From Lachnospiraceae bacterium (GTDB lineage: Bacteria > Bacillota > Clostridia > Lachnospirales > Lachnospiraceae), in NCBI GenBank assembly GCA_025758065.1, contig CP107199.1:3890181-3954180 (forward strand): a stretch of DNA of 64,000 nucleotides, given 5' to 3'. This document shows positions 34,081-42,616 of the stretch, piece by piece. The notes under the pieces are model-generated. The model worked only from the letters and a program-made list of their open reading frames with translations, ran no database searches and was not told the DNA's origin. Numbering within the stretch: position 1 is the first letter of the stretch; each line of letters starts with the position of its first letter. The position numbers and the translations under genes were made by a program.

Positions 34081-35425
34081 CTTTCTGGCAACTGAACCTT
34101 TAGGAAGGCTTTTATTAAAGCTTTCACTCCCTACCGTTACCGCCCAGGTCATTAACATGTTGTATAATATTGTAGATCGTATCTATATCGGGCATATACC
34201 GGAAACAGGCGCTTTGGCGCTCACCGGCGTAGGGGTATGTATGCCTCTGATCATGATCGTATCTGCCTTTGCAGCCTTGGTTGGCAACGGCGGTGCCCCC
34301 AGAGCTTCTATTTTTATGGGAAAAGGTGATAAAGAATCTGCAGAACAAACCCTTGGAAACTGTTTTACTACCCAGATTGTTGTATCATTGCTGCTGACTC
34401 TTATCCTTTTTACAGGAAACAAAAGCTTTCTTATGGCATTTGGTGCCAGTGAAAATACCATTCCTTATGCTGTTGCTTATATGAATATTTATTCCCTTGG
34501 AACGATCTTTGTACAGCTGACACTTGGCATGAATGCGTTTATTACAGCTCAGGGCTTTGCCAAGACCAGTATGCTCTCTGTTCTGGTTGGTGCTGCCAGC
34601 AATATCATCCTGGATCCGATCTTTATTTTTGCACTCCACATGGGTGTGCGGGGGGCTGCTCTTGCAACGATCGTCTCCCAGGCGCTCTCCTGTACATGGG
34701 TCTTACACTTCCTTATGGGTAAAAAATCTTATCTTAAGATCCACCGCTGCAATATGAAGCTGAAGAAAGATATCATCCTTCCCAGCCTTGCTTTAGGACT
34801 TTCCACTTTTATCATGCAGTCCAGTGAAAGTATTATTTCTGTATGTTTTAATTCTTCTCTGTTAAAATACGGCGGAGACCTTGCTGTTGGTGCTATGACC
34901 ATTTTAACAAGTGCCATGCAGTTTGCCCTTCTGCCGCTTCAGGGACTTGGCCAGGGAGCCCAGCCGATCATCAGTTACAATTATGGAGCCGGACAGACAA
35001 AACGGGTGAAGGATTCCTTTAAACTGCTTTTAAAGATCGACCTTTCCTATTCGACCCTGATGTGGCTTTTAGTTATGCTGTTCCCTGCTGGCTTCGCTTC
35101 CATATTCACCTCTGACCAGGCTCTTTTAACATTTACTGCACATGCCCTGCGTATTTATATGGCTTCCATCCTGCTGTTCGGCATCCAAATGGCCTGTCAG
35201 ATGACATTTACCTCTATCGGTAATGCAAAAGCTTCTATCATGGTTGCTGTTGCCAGAAAATTCATCCTGCTGCTTCCACTGATTTATATCATGCCCCACA
35301 TTTATACAGCAGATCAGACTTCTGCTGTTTATATGGCAGAACCTATTGCTGACTTTCTGGCGATCTGCTTTACAAGTATCTTGTTCCGATTTGAATTTAA
35401 GAAAGTGCTGGCAAAACAAATATAA
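34052..35425 (+). CDS. MATE-family efflux transporter
   Basis: A twelve-helix MATE protein of about 457 residues with the family opening LPTVTAQVINMLYNIVDRIYIGH and second-half motif QGLGQGAQPIISYNYGAG. It resembles the MepA-like branch by this pattern and by its MarR neighbour. ATG 34052 with AAAGGA upstream is preferred to 34025. It probably exports toxic cations or drugs when MarR is released. Confidence 0.93.
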   Translation: MNLQQKKDNSFLATEPLGRLLLKLSLPTVTAQVINMLYNIVDRIYIGHIPETGALALTGVGVCMPLIMIVSAFAALVGNGGAPRASIFMGKGDKESAEQTLGNCFTTQIVVSLLLTLILFTGNKSFLMAFGASENTIPYAVAYMNIYSLGTIFVQLTLGMNAFITAQGFAKTSMLSVLVGAASNIILDPIFIFALHMGVRGAALATIVSQALSCTWVLHFLMGKKSYLKIHRCNMKLKKDIILPSLALGLSTFIMQSSESIISVCFNSSLLKYGGDLAVGAMTILTSAMQFALLPLQGLGQGAQPIISYNYGAGQTKRVKDSFKLLLKIDLSYSTLMWLLVMLFPAGFASIFTSDQALLTFTAHALRIYMASILLFGIQMACQMTFTSIGNAKASIMVAVARKFILLLPLIYIMPHIYTADQTSAVYMAEPIADFLAICFTSILFRFEFKKVLAKQI

Positions 35426-35439
35426 TATCTATTAAAAGT

Positions 35440-35491
35440 AAAGCTGCTGTCAGACATGGAACTTCTGATTTTCCAACTGGCAGCAGCTTTG
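35440..35491 (+). terminator. Terminator after MATE gene
   Basis: AAAGCTGCTG pairs with CAGCAGCTTT around a loop of about 30 bases. The T tract is weak. Confidence 0.6.
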
Positions 35492-35538
35492 TACTTACTT
35501 AAATTTTCCTGTATCATTGATCAAATCTTCATTACCTT

Positions 35539-35991
35539 TTACTTCAGGATATATTCTAAAAGTCCCTGACAGCCTTCTGTTACATCCTTCCAGGTAGCCT
35601 CAAAATCTCCTGTATACCATGGATCTGCTACATCTCTGCTGCTTCCTGAAAAAGACATCATCTTAAATATCTTTCTCTCTGGATTTCCACCTGTGATCCG
35701 CTTTATATTACGTATATTCCATTCATCCATTCCGATCAGATAATCATACCTGTCATAATCTGCCCTGGTCATCTGTCTTGCATGATGTCCTTCACAGGCA
35801 ATTCCCGCCTGGGCAAGCTTAACCCTGGTACCCTGATGAACCGGATTTCCAATCTCTTCTGTGGAAGTGGCAGCAGATGCTATATAAAACTGATCTGACA
35901 GATTTGCTTTTTTTATCATATCTTTCATTACGTATTCTGCCATTGGGGAACGGCAGATGTTGCCGTGGCAGATAAATAGTACTTTAATCAT
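35539..35991 (-). CDS. Low-molecular-weight protein-tyrosine phosphatase
   Basis: A phosphatase of about 150 residues with the CX5R active-site loop CHGNICRS near the N-terminus and the later acid loop DPWYTGDF (general acid Asp). The frame extends to 36030, but ATG 35991 gives the standard N-terminus MIKVLFICHGN and has GGAG ten bases upstream. The family acts on phosphotyrosine or on arginine phosphate; the substrate is not predictable. An IS element begins 53 bases upstream of the start. Confidence 0.93.
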   Translation of the reverse strand: MIKVLFICHGNICRSPMAEYVMKDMIKKANLSDQFYIASAATSTEEIGNPVHQGTRVKLAQAGIACEGHHARQMTRADYDRYDYLIGMDEWNIRNIKRITGGNPERKIFKMMSFSGSSRDVADPWYTGDFEATWKDVTEGCQGLLEYILK

Positions 35992-36044
35992 CTTTTCATA
36001 TCTCCATTTAAGTCTTGTATTTCTTCCCAAACGCTTGATATTTC

Positions 36045-37608
36045 ACAATGTCATTAACTTTAGCAAAGAGCAGAAATCGTAAGCATTTATAAAACTATGA
36101 TTCCTGCTTTTTGTTTGTATATGGGCATACTTATCCCCTTCTCTTTGTACTCGTATTTTTTAGCTCAGTACGCTCTTTTATGGGTATTCGAATATTTTCC
36201 TGCTAATTGCCCTTTCGTTCTGGTATAATGCCGATCAGGACGAATGGGAACAAGATTTTTACTGATATCTTCATATATTTGCTGAAATAACATATTTTTC
36301 TTTTGACCATCCGTTTCAAGAAGTATATAAATCAGATCATTTTTTAAGATTCCAATACTAACAGTCTGATTGATCATCATTTTATGTTTTCTGTTCGCTT
36401 CTTTCTGATCCAGTTCACGCTCTGCATCTAATATGATATCTTCAACTAAATTGCTCAGATATATAGTGCTGTATATATCTTGTAATAACAGAATAGGTTT
36501 TGTTCCTGTAAAATTCTCTAATTGCAACCGACTCTTTAGCGTTTCATACGCAGTCTCTATCCCCCACCTCATATGATATAATTCTTTTATTTCTTCTGTA
36601 TGAAATTCAGTTTGTGAAAGATTTGTAGCCAAAACTTCTAAACTTCCGTTTTCTAATAGGATTTTTACCATACGCAATGAAATTTCACCTAATTCTTTCA
36701 TACGTTCTCCATCTGGCGTTCCCTCGTAATGTCTGATTCTTGACTTATCAAGTTTTATTTTAACTAGCTGATCCTTTTCTGTTAAACTGTTTTGCTCTTT
36801 TTTGTAATCACTGCTTTTTAAACGTACGATAAATTTAATATCCTTATCCATCATATGTATAAACGCTGGCGTAGAAGGATAGCCTCTGTCCATGATAATA
36901 ATATAGGGAATGCTGCCTATTGTTTCCGGTATTCGCTCCATCTGTTTTTCGGCCAGGCGCATTTCATTAAATTTCACCTTATTACAGTCACTTTCCAGTA
37001 TCATACGATTCATTACATCATAAATACAGCCTAATCCTATTTGAGCTTGGGGCTTTGCGTTTTTCCGGCTTGCAGAACCATATAGTTTCAGTGTTTCAGC
37101 AGTGGTAGGAATATTAATATCTGAGCCGTCAGCGGCTAATATTAAATGATCTTTATAAGTTGAAAAGGTGGAATCTGCATAAAAGTTACGGTTATGATAT
37201 TTATATAATTCTAAAAAAGCATCTGGATTAAGTTTCATACGCTGTTTCAGATATCCTGGTTTTGAAATAGACACACCAGGATGAGCAAGTTTCATATAAT
37301 TTCTCAGTTCCAATGCCAACGTCAGCCCCTTTCTGTTTATCATCGTGAAAAGAAGATCCTGAAGAGGCATTTTTCGAATTCTGGTAAAATAATTTTTATT
37401 ACCTGATCGGCAAAATGCCTTAAATTCATCAGAACTCATTTTTTCTATATCCATGAATGTACGTTTCTGAGAATGTTTCATGTATAATCACATCCTTTTT
37501 TGAGCAGGTTCATGGCTTCTTTTTACAATATAAGCATATCAAAAAAAGCAGGAGATATCTAATCCATTTCGGAATAAATATCTTCTGCTTTTAAGTTAAT
37601 GACATTGT
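36045..37608 (-). mobile_element. IS4-family insertion sequence 1
   Basis: Terminal inverted repeats start ACAATGTCATTAACTT at the left and, on the other strand, at the right end too; similarity continues for about 25 bases (to GCAGAA). One transposase gene lies inside. I see no clear target-site duplication. The same terminal sequence begins the element at 62622, so the two belong to related groups. Confidence 0.85.
36165..37481 (-). CDS. IS4-family transposase
   Basis: A 438-residue DDE transposase. The first Asp is in LAADGSDINIPT, the second in IIIMDRGYPSTPAF, and the Glu in the family YREK signature MRWGIETAYETLKSRL. It is complete and appears intact. Compared with the transposase at 62768 it shares layout and motifs but has clearly diverged. 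Confidence 0.92.
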   Translation of the reverse strand: MKHSQKRTFMDIEKMSSDEFKAFCRSGNKNYFTRIRKMPLQDLLFTMINRKGLTLALELRNYMKLAHPGVSISKPGYLKQRMKLNPDAFLELYKYHNRNFYADSTFSTYKDHLILAADGSDINIPTTAETLKLYGSASRKNAKPQAQIGLGCIYDVMNRMILESDCNKVKFNEMRLAEKQMERIPETIGSIPYIIIMDRGYPSTPAFIHMMDKDIKFIVRLKSSDYKKEQNSLTEKDQLVKIKLDKSRIRHYEGTPDGERMKELGEISLRMVKILLENGSLEVLATNLSQTEFHTEEIKELYHMRWGIETAYETLKSRLQLENFTGTKPILLLQDIYSTIYLSNLVEDIILDAERELDQKEANRKHKMMINQTVSIGILKNDLIYILLETDGQKKNMLFQQIYEDISKNLVPIRPDRHYTRTKGQLAGKYSNTHKRAY

Positions 37609-37652
37609 GTAAAACACTGGTTTTTCCAACATTTACAAGGCTTTTCATAAGA

Positions 37653-37723
<71 letters not shown>

Positions 37724-37782
37724 AACACAAAAAATATTATAGCAAAAACCATCGAGATTGGCAAGTGATTTTCTGATTCTTC

Positions 37783-39034
37783 CACGACAAACGCACGAAC
37801 GATCATCTGGCATCAATTCTGCTTTCTGTTATTTTTTAAGCTTCTAAAAGTTCTTCTAGATACTGAATTGGGCGTAAGCTAAGTACAAACCTTTTCTTTC
37901 GCATCGACAACTTATGTCTTGTTATTTGTGCCGGTTTCAAAATACTTAGGCTCCATTTCCTTATGATATTCAAATTTTGTGCCGCCAGCTTATCTATGGT
38001 TGTATTCGCATCTTCCCGGAATGTTACATCCAGATACCAGTGCATGCTTTCTATACTCCAGTGTCCTCTCACTGCACGGCTGACCTGTTCAATGTCTCCT
38101 TTTAAACTGCTGATGAAATAACGGTTCTCTATTCTTGTATTTCCTTCTTTCTTCAGCGTTTTCTTCTCCATTACTATACTGGACAGTCCTTTCCAGTTCT
38201 TTTTCTGGCTTAACCACTTTATATCCTCTGTCTGATAATACTCCCTTATCTCGATCTGACCATGTGCTTTTTCCTGGGTTTTTTTGTAATTACCTCTTTC
38301 ACGGATCTCTTTTTGGAACTCTTCGTCTGAAAAGTATTCTTGTACATCTTCATACAGACTGTTTTGATTTCTCTTCAATGCCAGCACATAGTCTGCCCGT
38401 TTTTTCTTTATTTTCTCCGCTATTGCAGTCTGCGTTCCCATTGCATCGATTGTTACGATCTGGCCTTTTATCTGGATCTTGTCCAGCAATTCCGGGATCG
38501 CTACGATCTCATTGCTTTTTTCTTCAACTGCTTTTTGTCCAAGACAGAAACCTGACTCTTTACTCCATGCTGATACAATGTGGGATGCCTTCCCATCTCC
38601 TCTTTTATTGGAGCGCATGGTTTTACCATCTATACAAATGATCTTCTTCAGTAGTTCCCCTTCATTCTGATTTAATCGATCCTGCCATTTTCCATAAAGC
38701 TGCTGTATGATCTCCGGTGATATCATCCCCATTACACGTCTGATCGTGTCATGAGATGGTATTCCGTTTTTTAACTCAATATATTTGCGTAGATAATCCT
38801 GATAACTTTCCGCAAACAATGCCATTTCCACCCAGTCATCCGCATTTGCCAGTGTTGCAAACAATACAATAACAAGAATGTCCTTCAATGTATGACGAAC
38901 TTTCCTTTGCTGACGATCATCTTCTATGTATTCCAGCCAATCTAATAATTCCTGCATGTATCAACACCCCTTTTCTTTTAATTTTATCAGAAAAGGGGCG
39001 TGTTCACAATTTATTTACTCATGCGTTTGTCATG
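37783..39034 (-). mobile_element. ISAs1-family insertion sequence
   Basis: A 1252-bp element with ends CACGACAAACGCACGA (37783) and the inverse of CATGACAAACGCATGA (39034). A 9-bp direct repeat TGATTCTTC flanks it (37774-37782 and 39035-39043), so the element borders are well supported. One transposase gene is inside. Confidence 0.9.
37836..38957 (-). CDS. ISAs1-family transposase (H-repeat-associated type)
   Basis: A 373-residue transposase. The family pattern is clear: NGIPSHDTIRRVMGMI, then IDGKTMRSNKRGDG, IVTIDAMGTQTAIAEKI and DYVLALKRNQ, then HWSIESMHWYLDVTFREDAN with the catalytic Glu. It is full length. A hairpin of CCCCTTTTCT with its inverse lies just upstream of the start codon. 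Confidence 0.95.
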   Translation of the reverse strand: MQELLDWLEYIEDDRQQRKVRHTLKDILVIVLFATLANADDWVEMALFAESYQDYLRKYIELKNGIPSHDTIRRVMGMISPEIIQQLYGKWQDRLNQNEGELLKKIICIDGKTMRSNKRGDGKASHIVSAWSKESGFCLGQKAVEEKSNEIVAIPELLDKIQIKGQIVTIDAMGTQTAIAEKIKKKRADYVLALKRNQNSLYEDVQEYFSDEEFQKEIRERGNYKKTQEKAHGQIEIREYYQTEDIKWLSQKKNWKGLSSIVMEKKTLKKEGNTRIENRYFISSLKGDIEQVSRAVRGHWSIESMHWYLDVTFREDANTTIDKLAAQNLNIIRKWSLSILKPAQITRHKLSMRKKRFVLSLRPIQYLEELLEA

Positions 39035-39042
39035 TGATTCTT

Positions 39043-40594
39043 CAGGGATTTCGCTTTTAGCACTGTATATTTATAAATAGTGCCCCTCTCACGCTTATTT
39101 TCTCTTTTGCTTCCTGAATAGCTGAATGCGCACAACGTCCCCCCTTAGTTAAATTTAGCTCATTTCAAAGCGCCTGTTTTTATTTTCCCACTGACAGACT
39201 ATCCGCCCTTTTCATACAAGATACTTTTTACTTTTTCCAATAATAGCTCATCACAAAACTTCCGGTTCACACTTTTTCGGCTGATTCCACTTTCTTTAAA
39301 TCTTTGAATACGGCGATACAGGTATAATTCTCTCATGTTGAAGCCGATGATCATCAGATCAAATATTACTTCTGTTGCTGCATGGCAATAGCAATGTTTT
39401 GCGTGATAATACGTTTTCAACTGGTGGAATCCATTCTCTTCTATATCCCATCTTCGGTTCATCATCTCCCATAAAACCCGAGGTTCCCCTTGATCCAGAG
39501 TCGTTACCAGCCACATCCGGCGTTCGTTTTCTTTCCAGCTTTCATGATATCGGATCACACGAAGCTTATGGGGACTATTATCTATCTCAAATCCTGAAAG
39601 ATCCCAGACTTCTATATTCTTTTTTCCACAGGTAAACGACCTTTTTTTCCCCTCATCCCGCTTAAACAGGCTTTCCGCATCCTGAAACAGTTCCCTTCGT
39701 TCATCTTTTAGTCGGATCACCGCATCCAGTCCGCACTCTTTTATCGTATTGATAAATGGGGCATTCAGATACAGCGCATCTGCTACGATCACATCTGCGA
39801 AATGTCCGTGTCTTTCCTTCAGACGTCTGATCAGCTTTTTTCCTCCTGTCAGTTCTCCTTCATCTTTTTCCGCTCCGTCCCTCGGTTTTAACATTTCCTG
39901 GCCCAGGATTACATGTGGCGTTTTTCCTACTGTCATACAGACCACGCTCCGGTGGAAATATTCTGTTTCACCTGCACGGTTTTTCCGGCTAAGGCAGTCC
40001 GAACAGGACTTTTTTGTGCTGTTGAACAATTCCACTCCATCGATACCGGCTACAACATATCCACCTATAGTCCCTTCCCGAAATACACGGTTGCTTTTTA
40101 TGATATCGATCGTCTGGTCGTGGATCTCACGGATCTCATCTGGATCTATCTGGGTAAGAAGGTCACGGACCGCATCAATTTTAGGTATTTTTCCATGTAT
40201 GCAGTTTTTCAATCGTTTTCCCATACTTTCAGGCGCAGAAAAAACTGTATGAAAACTCTCATACTGCAGCATCAGAAAGAGCAGTGCCGGCATGACGATA
40301 TTAAATAATGGGATCGTTCTTCTTTTTCTTTTGTCCGATAACCCCTTGATTTTCTCCGGGATTTTATATACACTTTTCATATAAGTTAGCAGCTTCTTTA
40401 ATGCTAATTTTTCATTAAGGACACCTTCTTTCGTGTTGTTTTGTGGGTAACATAATTATACAATAAAAGGTGTCCTTTTTGATTGCTTATGCAGAAAAAA
40501 CAGTAACTTTTTATTCAATATGAGAATTCCCCGTTCTGCCAGATGGATCCCTTGCAAAACGGGGAACTTTTTATCTTAAAAGCGAAATCCCTGC
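39043..40594 (-). mobile_element. Insertion sequence of unassigned family, same target as the ISAs1 element
   Basis: The ends are CAGGGATTTCGCTTTTA at the left (39043-39059) and its exact inverse at the right (40577-40593), a 17-bp perfect terminal inverted repeat. TGATTCTT occurs directly outside both ends (39035-39042 and 40595-40602), giving an 8-bp duplication. The left copy is shared with the ISAs1 duplication. One transposase gene lies inside. Confidence 0.85.
39199..40380 (-). CDS. DDE transposase, family not assigned
   Basis: A 393-residue transposase. Likely catalytic positions are in VVAGIDGVELFNS (first Asp), VIVADALYLNAPF (second Asp) and RRWDIEENGFHQLK (Glu). A Cys-rich segment (SCSDCLSRK) follows the first Asp. 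It is related in outline to IS4/IS1634/ISNCY-type enzymes, but I cannot name the group. It is complete, with no frameshift. Confidence 0.8.
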   Translation of the reverse strand: MKSVYKIPEKIKGLSDKRKRRTIPLFNIVMPALLFLMLQYESFHTVFSAPESMGKRLKNCIHGKIPKIDAVRDLLTQIDPDEIREIHDQTIDIIKSNRVFREGTIGGYVVAGIDGVELFNSTKKSCSDCLSRKNRAGETEYFHRSVVCMTVGKTPHVILGQEMLKPRDGAEKDEGELTGGKKLIRRLKERHGHFADVIVADALYLNAPFINTIKECGLDAVIRLKDERRELFQDAESLFKRDEGKKRSFTCGKKNIEVWDLSGFEIDNSPHKLRVIRYHESWKENERRMWLVTTLDQGEPRVLWEMMNRRWDIEENGFHQLKTYYHAKHCYCHAATEVIFDLMIIGFNMRELYLYRRIQRFKESGISRKSVNRKFCDELLLEKVKSILYEKGG

Positions 40595-40643
40595 TGATTC
40601 TTATCATCGATCATCATCGATAGTTTTTGCATCTCACATATGG

Positions 40644-41981
40644 CTATTTTCCTGTATTCTCAGGTATTTCCCGTTCTTTTTCTGTATCGCCCCCTACAGC
40701 TGTATCCGGATCATTTATAGTTTCATTTTCTTCTTTTGACCACCGGTTCATGTTAACAAACTCTCCACTACGGGAATCTATATGATGGAGGCAACAGTAA
40801 TCCGATGTATTTTCCGAATATTTTTTCTTTTTAAGAGCGCTATTAATATATAAGGACATGGTTCTGTAGATAACTGCAAATGTGGGTACTGCAATGATCA
40901 TTCCCACAAATCCAAACAATCCACCAAATAACAGGATAGAAAATAATACCCAGAAGCTTGGGAGTCCCGTAGAATCCCCTAAGATTTTCGGACCAAGAAT
41001 GTTTCCGTCAAACTGTTGGAGTACCAGAATGAAGATCAGAAAATACAGGCACTTCATAGGATCCACCAGAAGGATCAAAAATGCACTTGGAACTGCCCCA
41101 ATAAATGGTCCAAAGAATGGGATCACATTGGTAACACCTACAATCACGCTGATCAAAAGTACATAAGGCATTTTTAAAAATTTCAGAGAAAAGAAACACA
41201 TGATACCAATGATCAGTGAATCTAAGAGTTTGCCTGTAATAAAGCCTCCAAATATTTTGTGGGCAAAACGAACCTCTCCGATCATGCGGTTAGCAGCCTT
41301 CACATTTAAAAAGCCGTATACCATCTTCTTGGACTGGGCACATAAGGTATCCTTTATATTTAAAAAGTATACCATAACAATAAGACCGATCAGTATGTTC
41401 TTAAGAACCGTAACAAAACTGATCACGCCACTGGAAACCCGGTCAAAGATCAGGGAAATATTTGGCACCAAATCTGTGGCGATCCAATTCTGAAAACGCA
41501 TAACCGCCTCATTATAATAGGGCATAATGCTTTCCCGAAGATGTTCATTGTCCTGAAGGAGCTTTCCGATCCAGAGAGTCAGATTGTTGATATATTCTGT
41601 CAGACTATCCTGGAAACCAATGATACTTTCATAAATCTGAGGAATCAACATAGAAAACAGACCAACGACAATAGCAAACAATACTGCAAGGCTGACCAGT
41701 GTAGCAATACTTTTTGCAAGTCTGCCGCGGCTGTCATTATTTTTAATGATCTTTCCAAATAAATGCTGAACATATCTTTCTGACGCATTGTAAACCGGCA
41801 GCATCAGATACGCCAGCACACCTCCATATATAATAGGCATAAGAACCGTAACAATCTTGCCTACTACAGTGGCTATTACAGAAAATTTTAACAATGCAAA
41901 ACATAAAAGGACACTACTGGCAATCACTGCCAATGCAGTAAGACCCCAGTCCATAAAAAAACGAAATTTTGAGTTTTTCAT
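40644..41981 (-). CDS. AI-2E family transporter (PerM-like permease)
   Basis: A 445-residue membrane protein of the AI-2E/PerM family with about seven or eight helices. It shows the paired N-terminal helices, a long extracellular-type region about 110-190, and conserved VIVGVTNVIPFFGPFIGAVP near residue 290. Members include autoinducer-2 exporters and sodium/proton antiporters; substrate assignment is unsafe. The C-terminal 60 residues are a hydrophilic acidic tail. AGGAG precedes the ATG. Confidence 0.92.
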   Translation of the reverse strand: MKNSKFRFFMDWGLTALAVIASSVLLCFALLKFSVIATVVGKIVTVLMPIIYGGVLAYLMLPVYNASERYVQHLFGKIIKNNDSRGRLAKSIATLVSLAVLFAIVVGLFSMLIPQIYESIIGFQDSLTEYINNLTLWIGKLLQDNEHLRESIMPYYNEAVMRFQNWIATDLVPNISLIFDRVSSGVISFVTVLKNILIGLIVMVYFLNIKDTLCAQSKKMVYGFLNVKAANRMIGEVRFAHKIFGGFITGKLLDSLIIGIMCFFSLKFLKMPYVLLISVIVGVTNVIPFFGPFIGAVPSAFLILLVDPMKCLYFLIFILVLQQFDGNILGPKILGDSTGLPSFWVLFSILLFGGLFGFVGMIIAVPTFAVIYRTMSLYINSALKKKKYSENTSDYCCLHHIDSRSGEFVNMNRWSKEENETINDPDTAVGGDTEKEREIPENTGK

Positions 41982-42187
41982 ATTTTTTTTTAACTCCTGC
42001 GGATGATTATGACAAAACAGATTTTACTCCTGTTTTCTCATTTATATGAGTATACCATACTATACCAGATTTTAAAAGCAGACCAGACGTTACAAAATTG
42101 TTTTTAATTCTGTTAAAACAGCACGTTCTGTGTTAAAATGTTATACGCATGTACTTTATATTAATCTAACAGAAAGAAGGAATTTTT

Positions 42188-42511
42188 TTGTCTTATATCA
42201 TAAAAATGGCTCTAGATATTAAAGCACGCTTCAATCCACCAGCTCATATGTCTTCTCCTATTGAAGCTTACTGTGCCATTGGAACTGTTGCAAAAGCCCT
42301 TGGGCTTTCCTGTCCTGAACGCAAAGATACTTTATTTGAAATGCGCCAGGAGCTTTCTGATACTGAGACCGGCAAAATATTTCCCTCTGACCGTATTGAA
42401 AAGATCAATCAAATTCTTATGAGTTTTATCCGTAATGAAAAAACGACAGACACCATGATGGATTATGTTACTTATGGCTATGAAAATGAAAATGGGAATG
42501 CCGTCAAATAG
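42188..42511 (+). CDS. Hypothetical 107-residue protein
   Basis: I do not recognise a family. The start is TTG 42188, with AAGAAGGAA about six bases upstream; the next ATG is seven codons in. The sequence is soluble and helical, without signal peptide or membrane segment. Codon use resembles its neighbours, and a terminator overlaps its last codons, which supports a real gene. It is divergent from the AI-2E gene and convergent with pheT. CTGTTAAAACAG, a small palindrome, lies in its upstream region. Confidence 0.65.
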   Translation: MSYIIKMALDIKARFNPPAHMSSPIEAYCAIGTVAKALGLSCPERKDTLFEMRQELSDTETGKIFPSDRIEKINQILMSFIRNEKTTDTMMDYVTYGYENENGNAVK

Positions 42512-42526
42512 ACATTCCCGTTTTTA
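42492..42526 (+). terminator. Terminator overlapping end of the hypothetical gene
   Basis: GGGAATG pairs with CATTCCC, followed by GTTTTTA. The left arm is within the last codons. Confidence 0.7.
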
Positions 42527-42538
42527 TCGAATATTTTT

Positions 42539-42603
42539 GAATTGCAAGAGCACAAAGCACGTAGCAATTCGGTATCAGAGGGGTTAAAATACCTTCTTAC
42601 CCC
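42539..42603. repeat. Two hairpins downstream of pheT
   Basis: GAATTGC/GCAATTC encloses a GAGCACAAAGCAC loop (42539-42569). A 24-nt stem GGGGTTAAAATACCTT plus CTTACCCC follows (42580-42603). The second is a near copy of 22467-22490. The first resembles the right-hand hairpin of the element at 57791-57851, which has the same arm ending and a GAGCACAAA loop. Confidence 0.5.
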
Positions 42604-42616
42604 AACATCTTATCAT

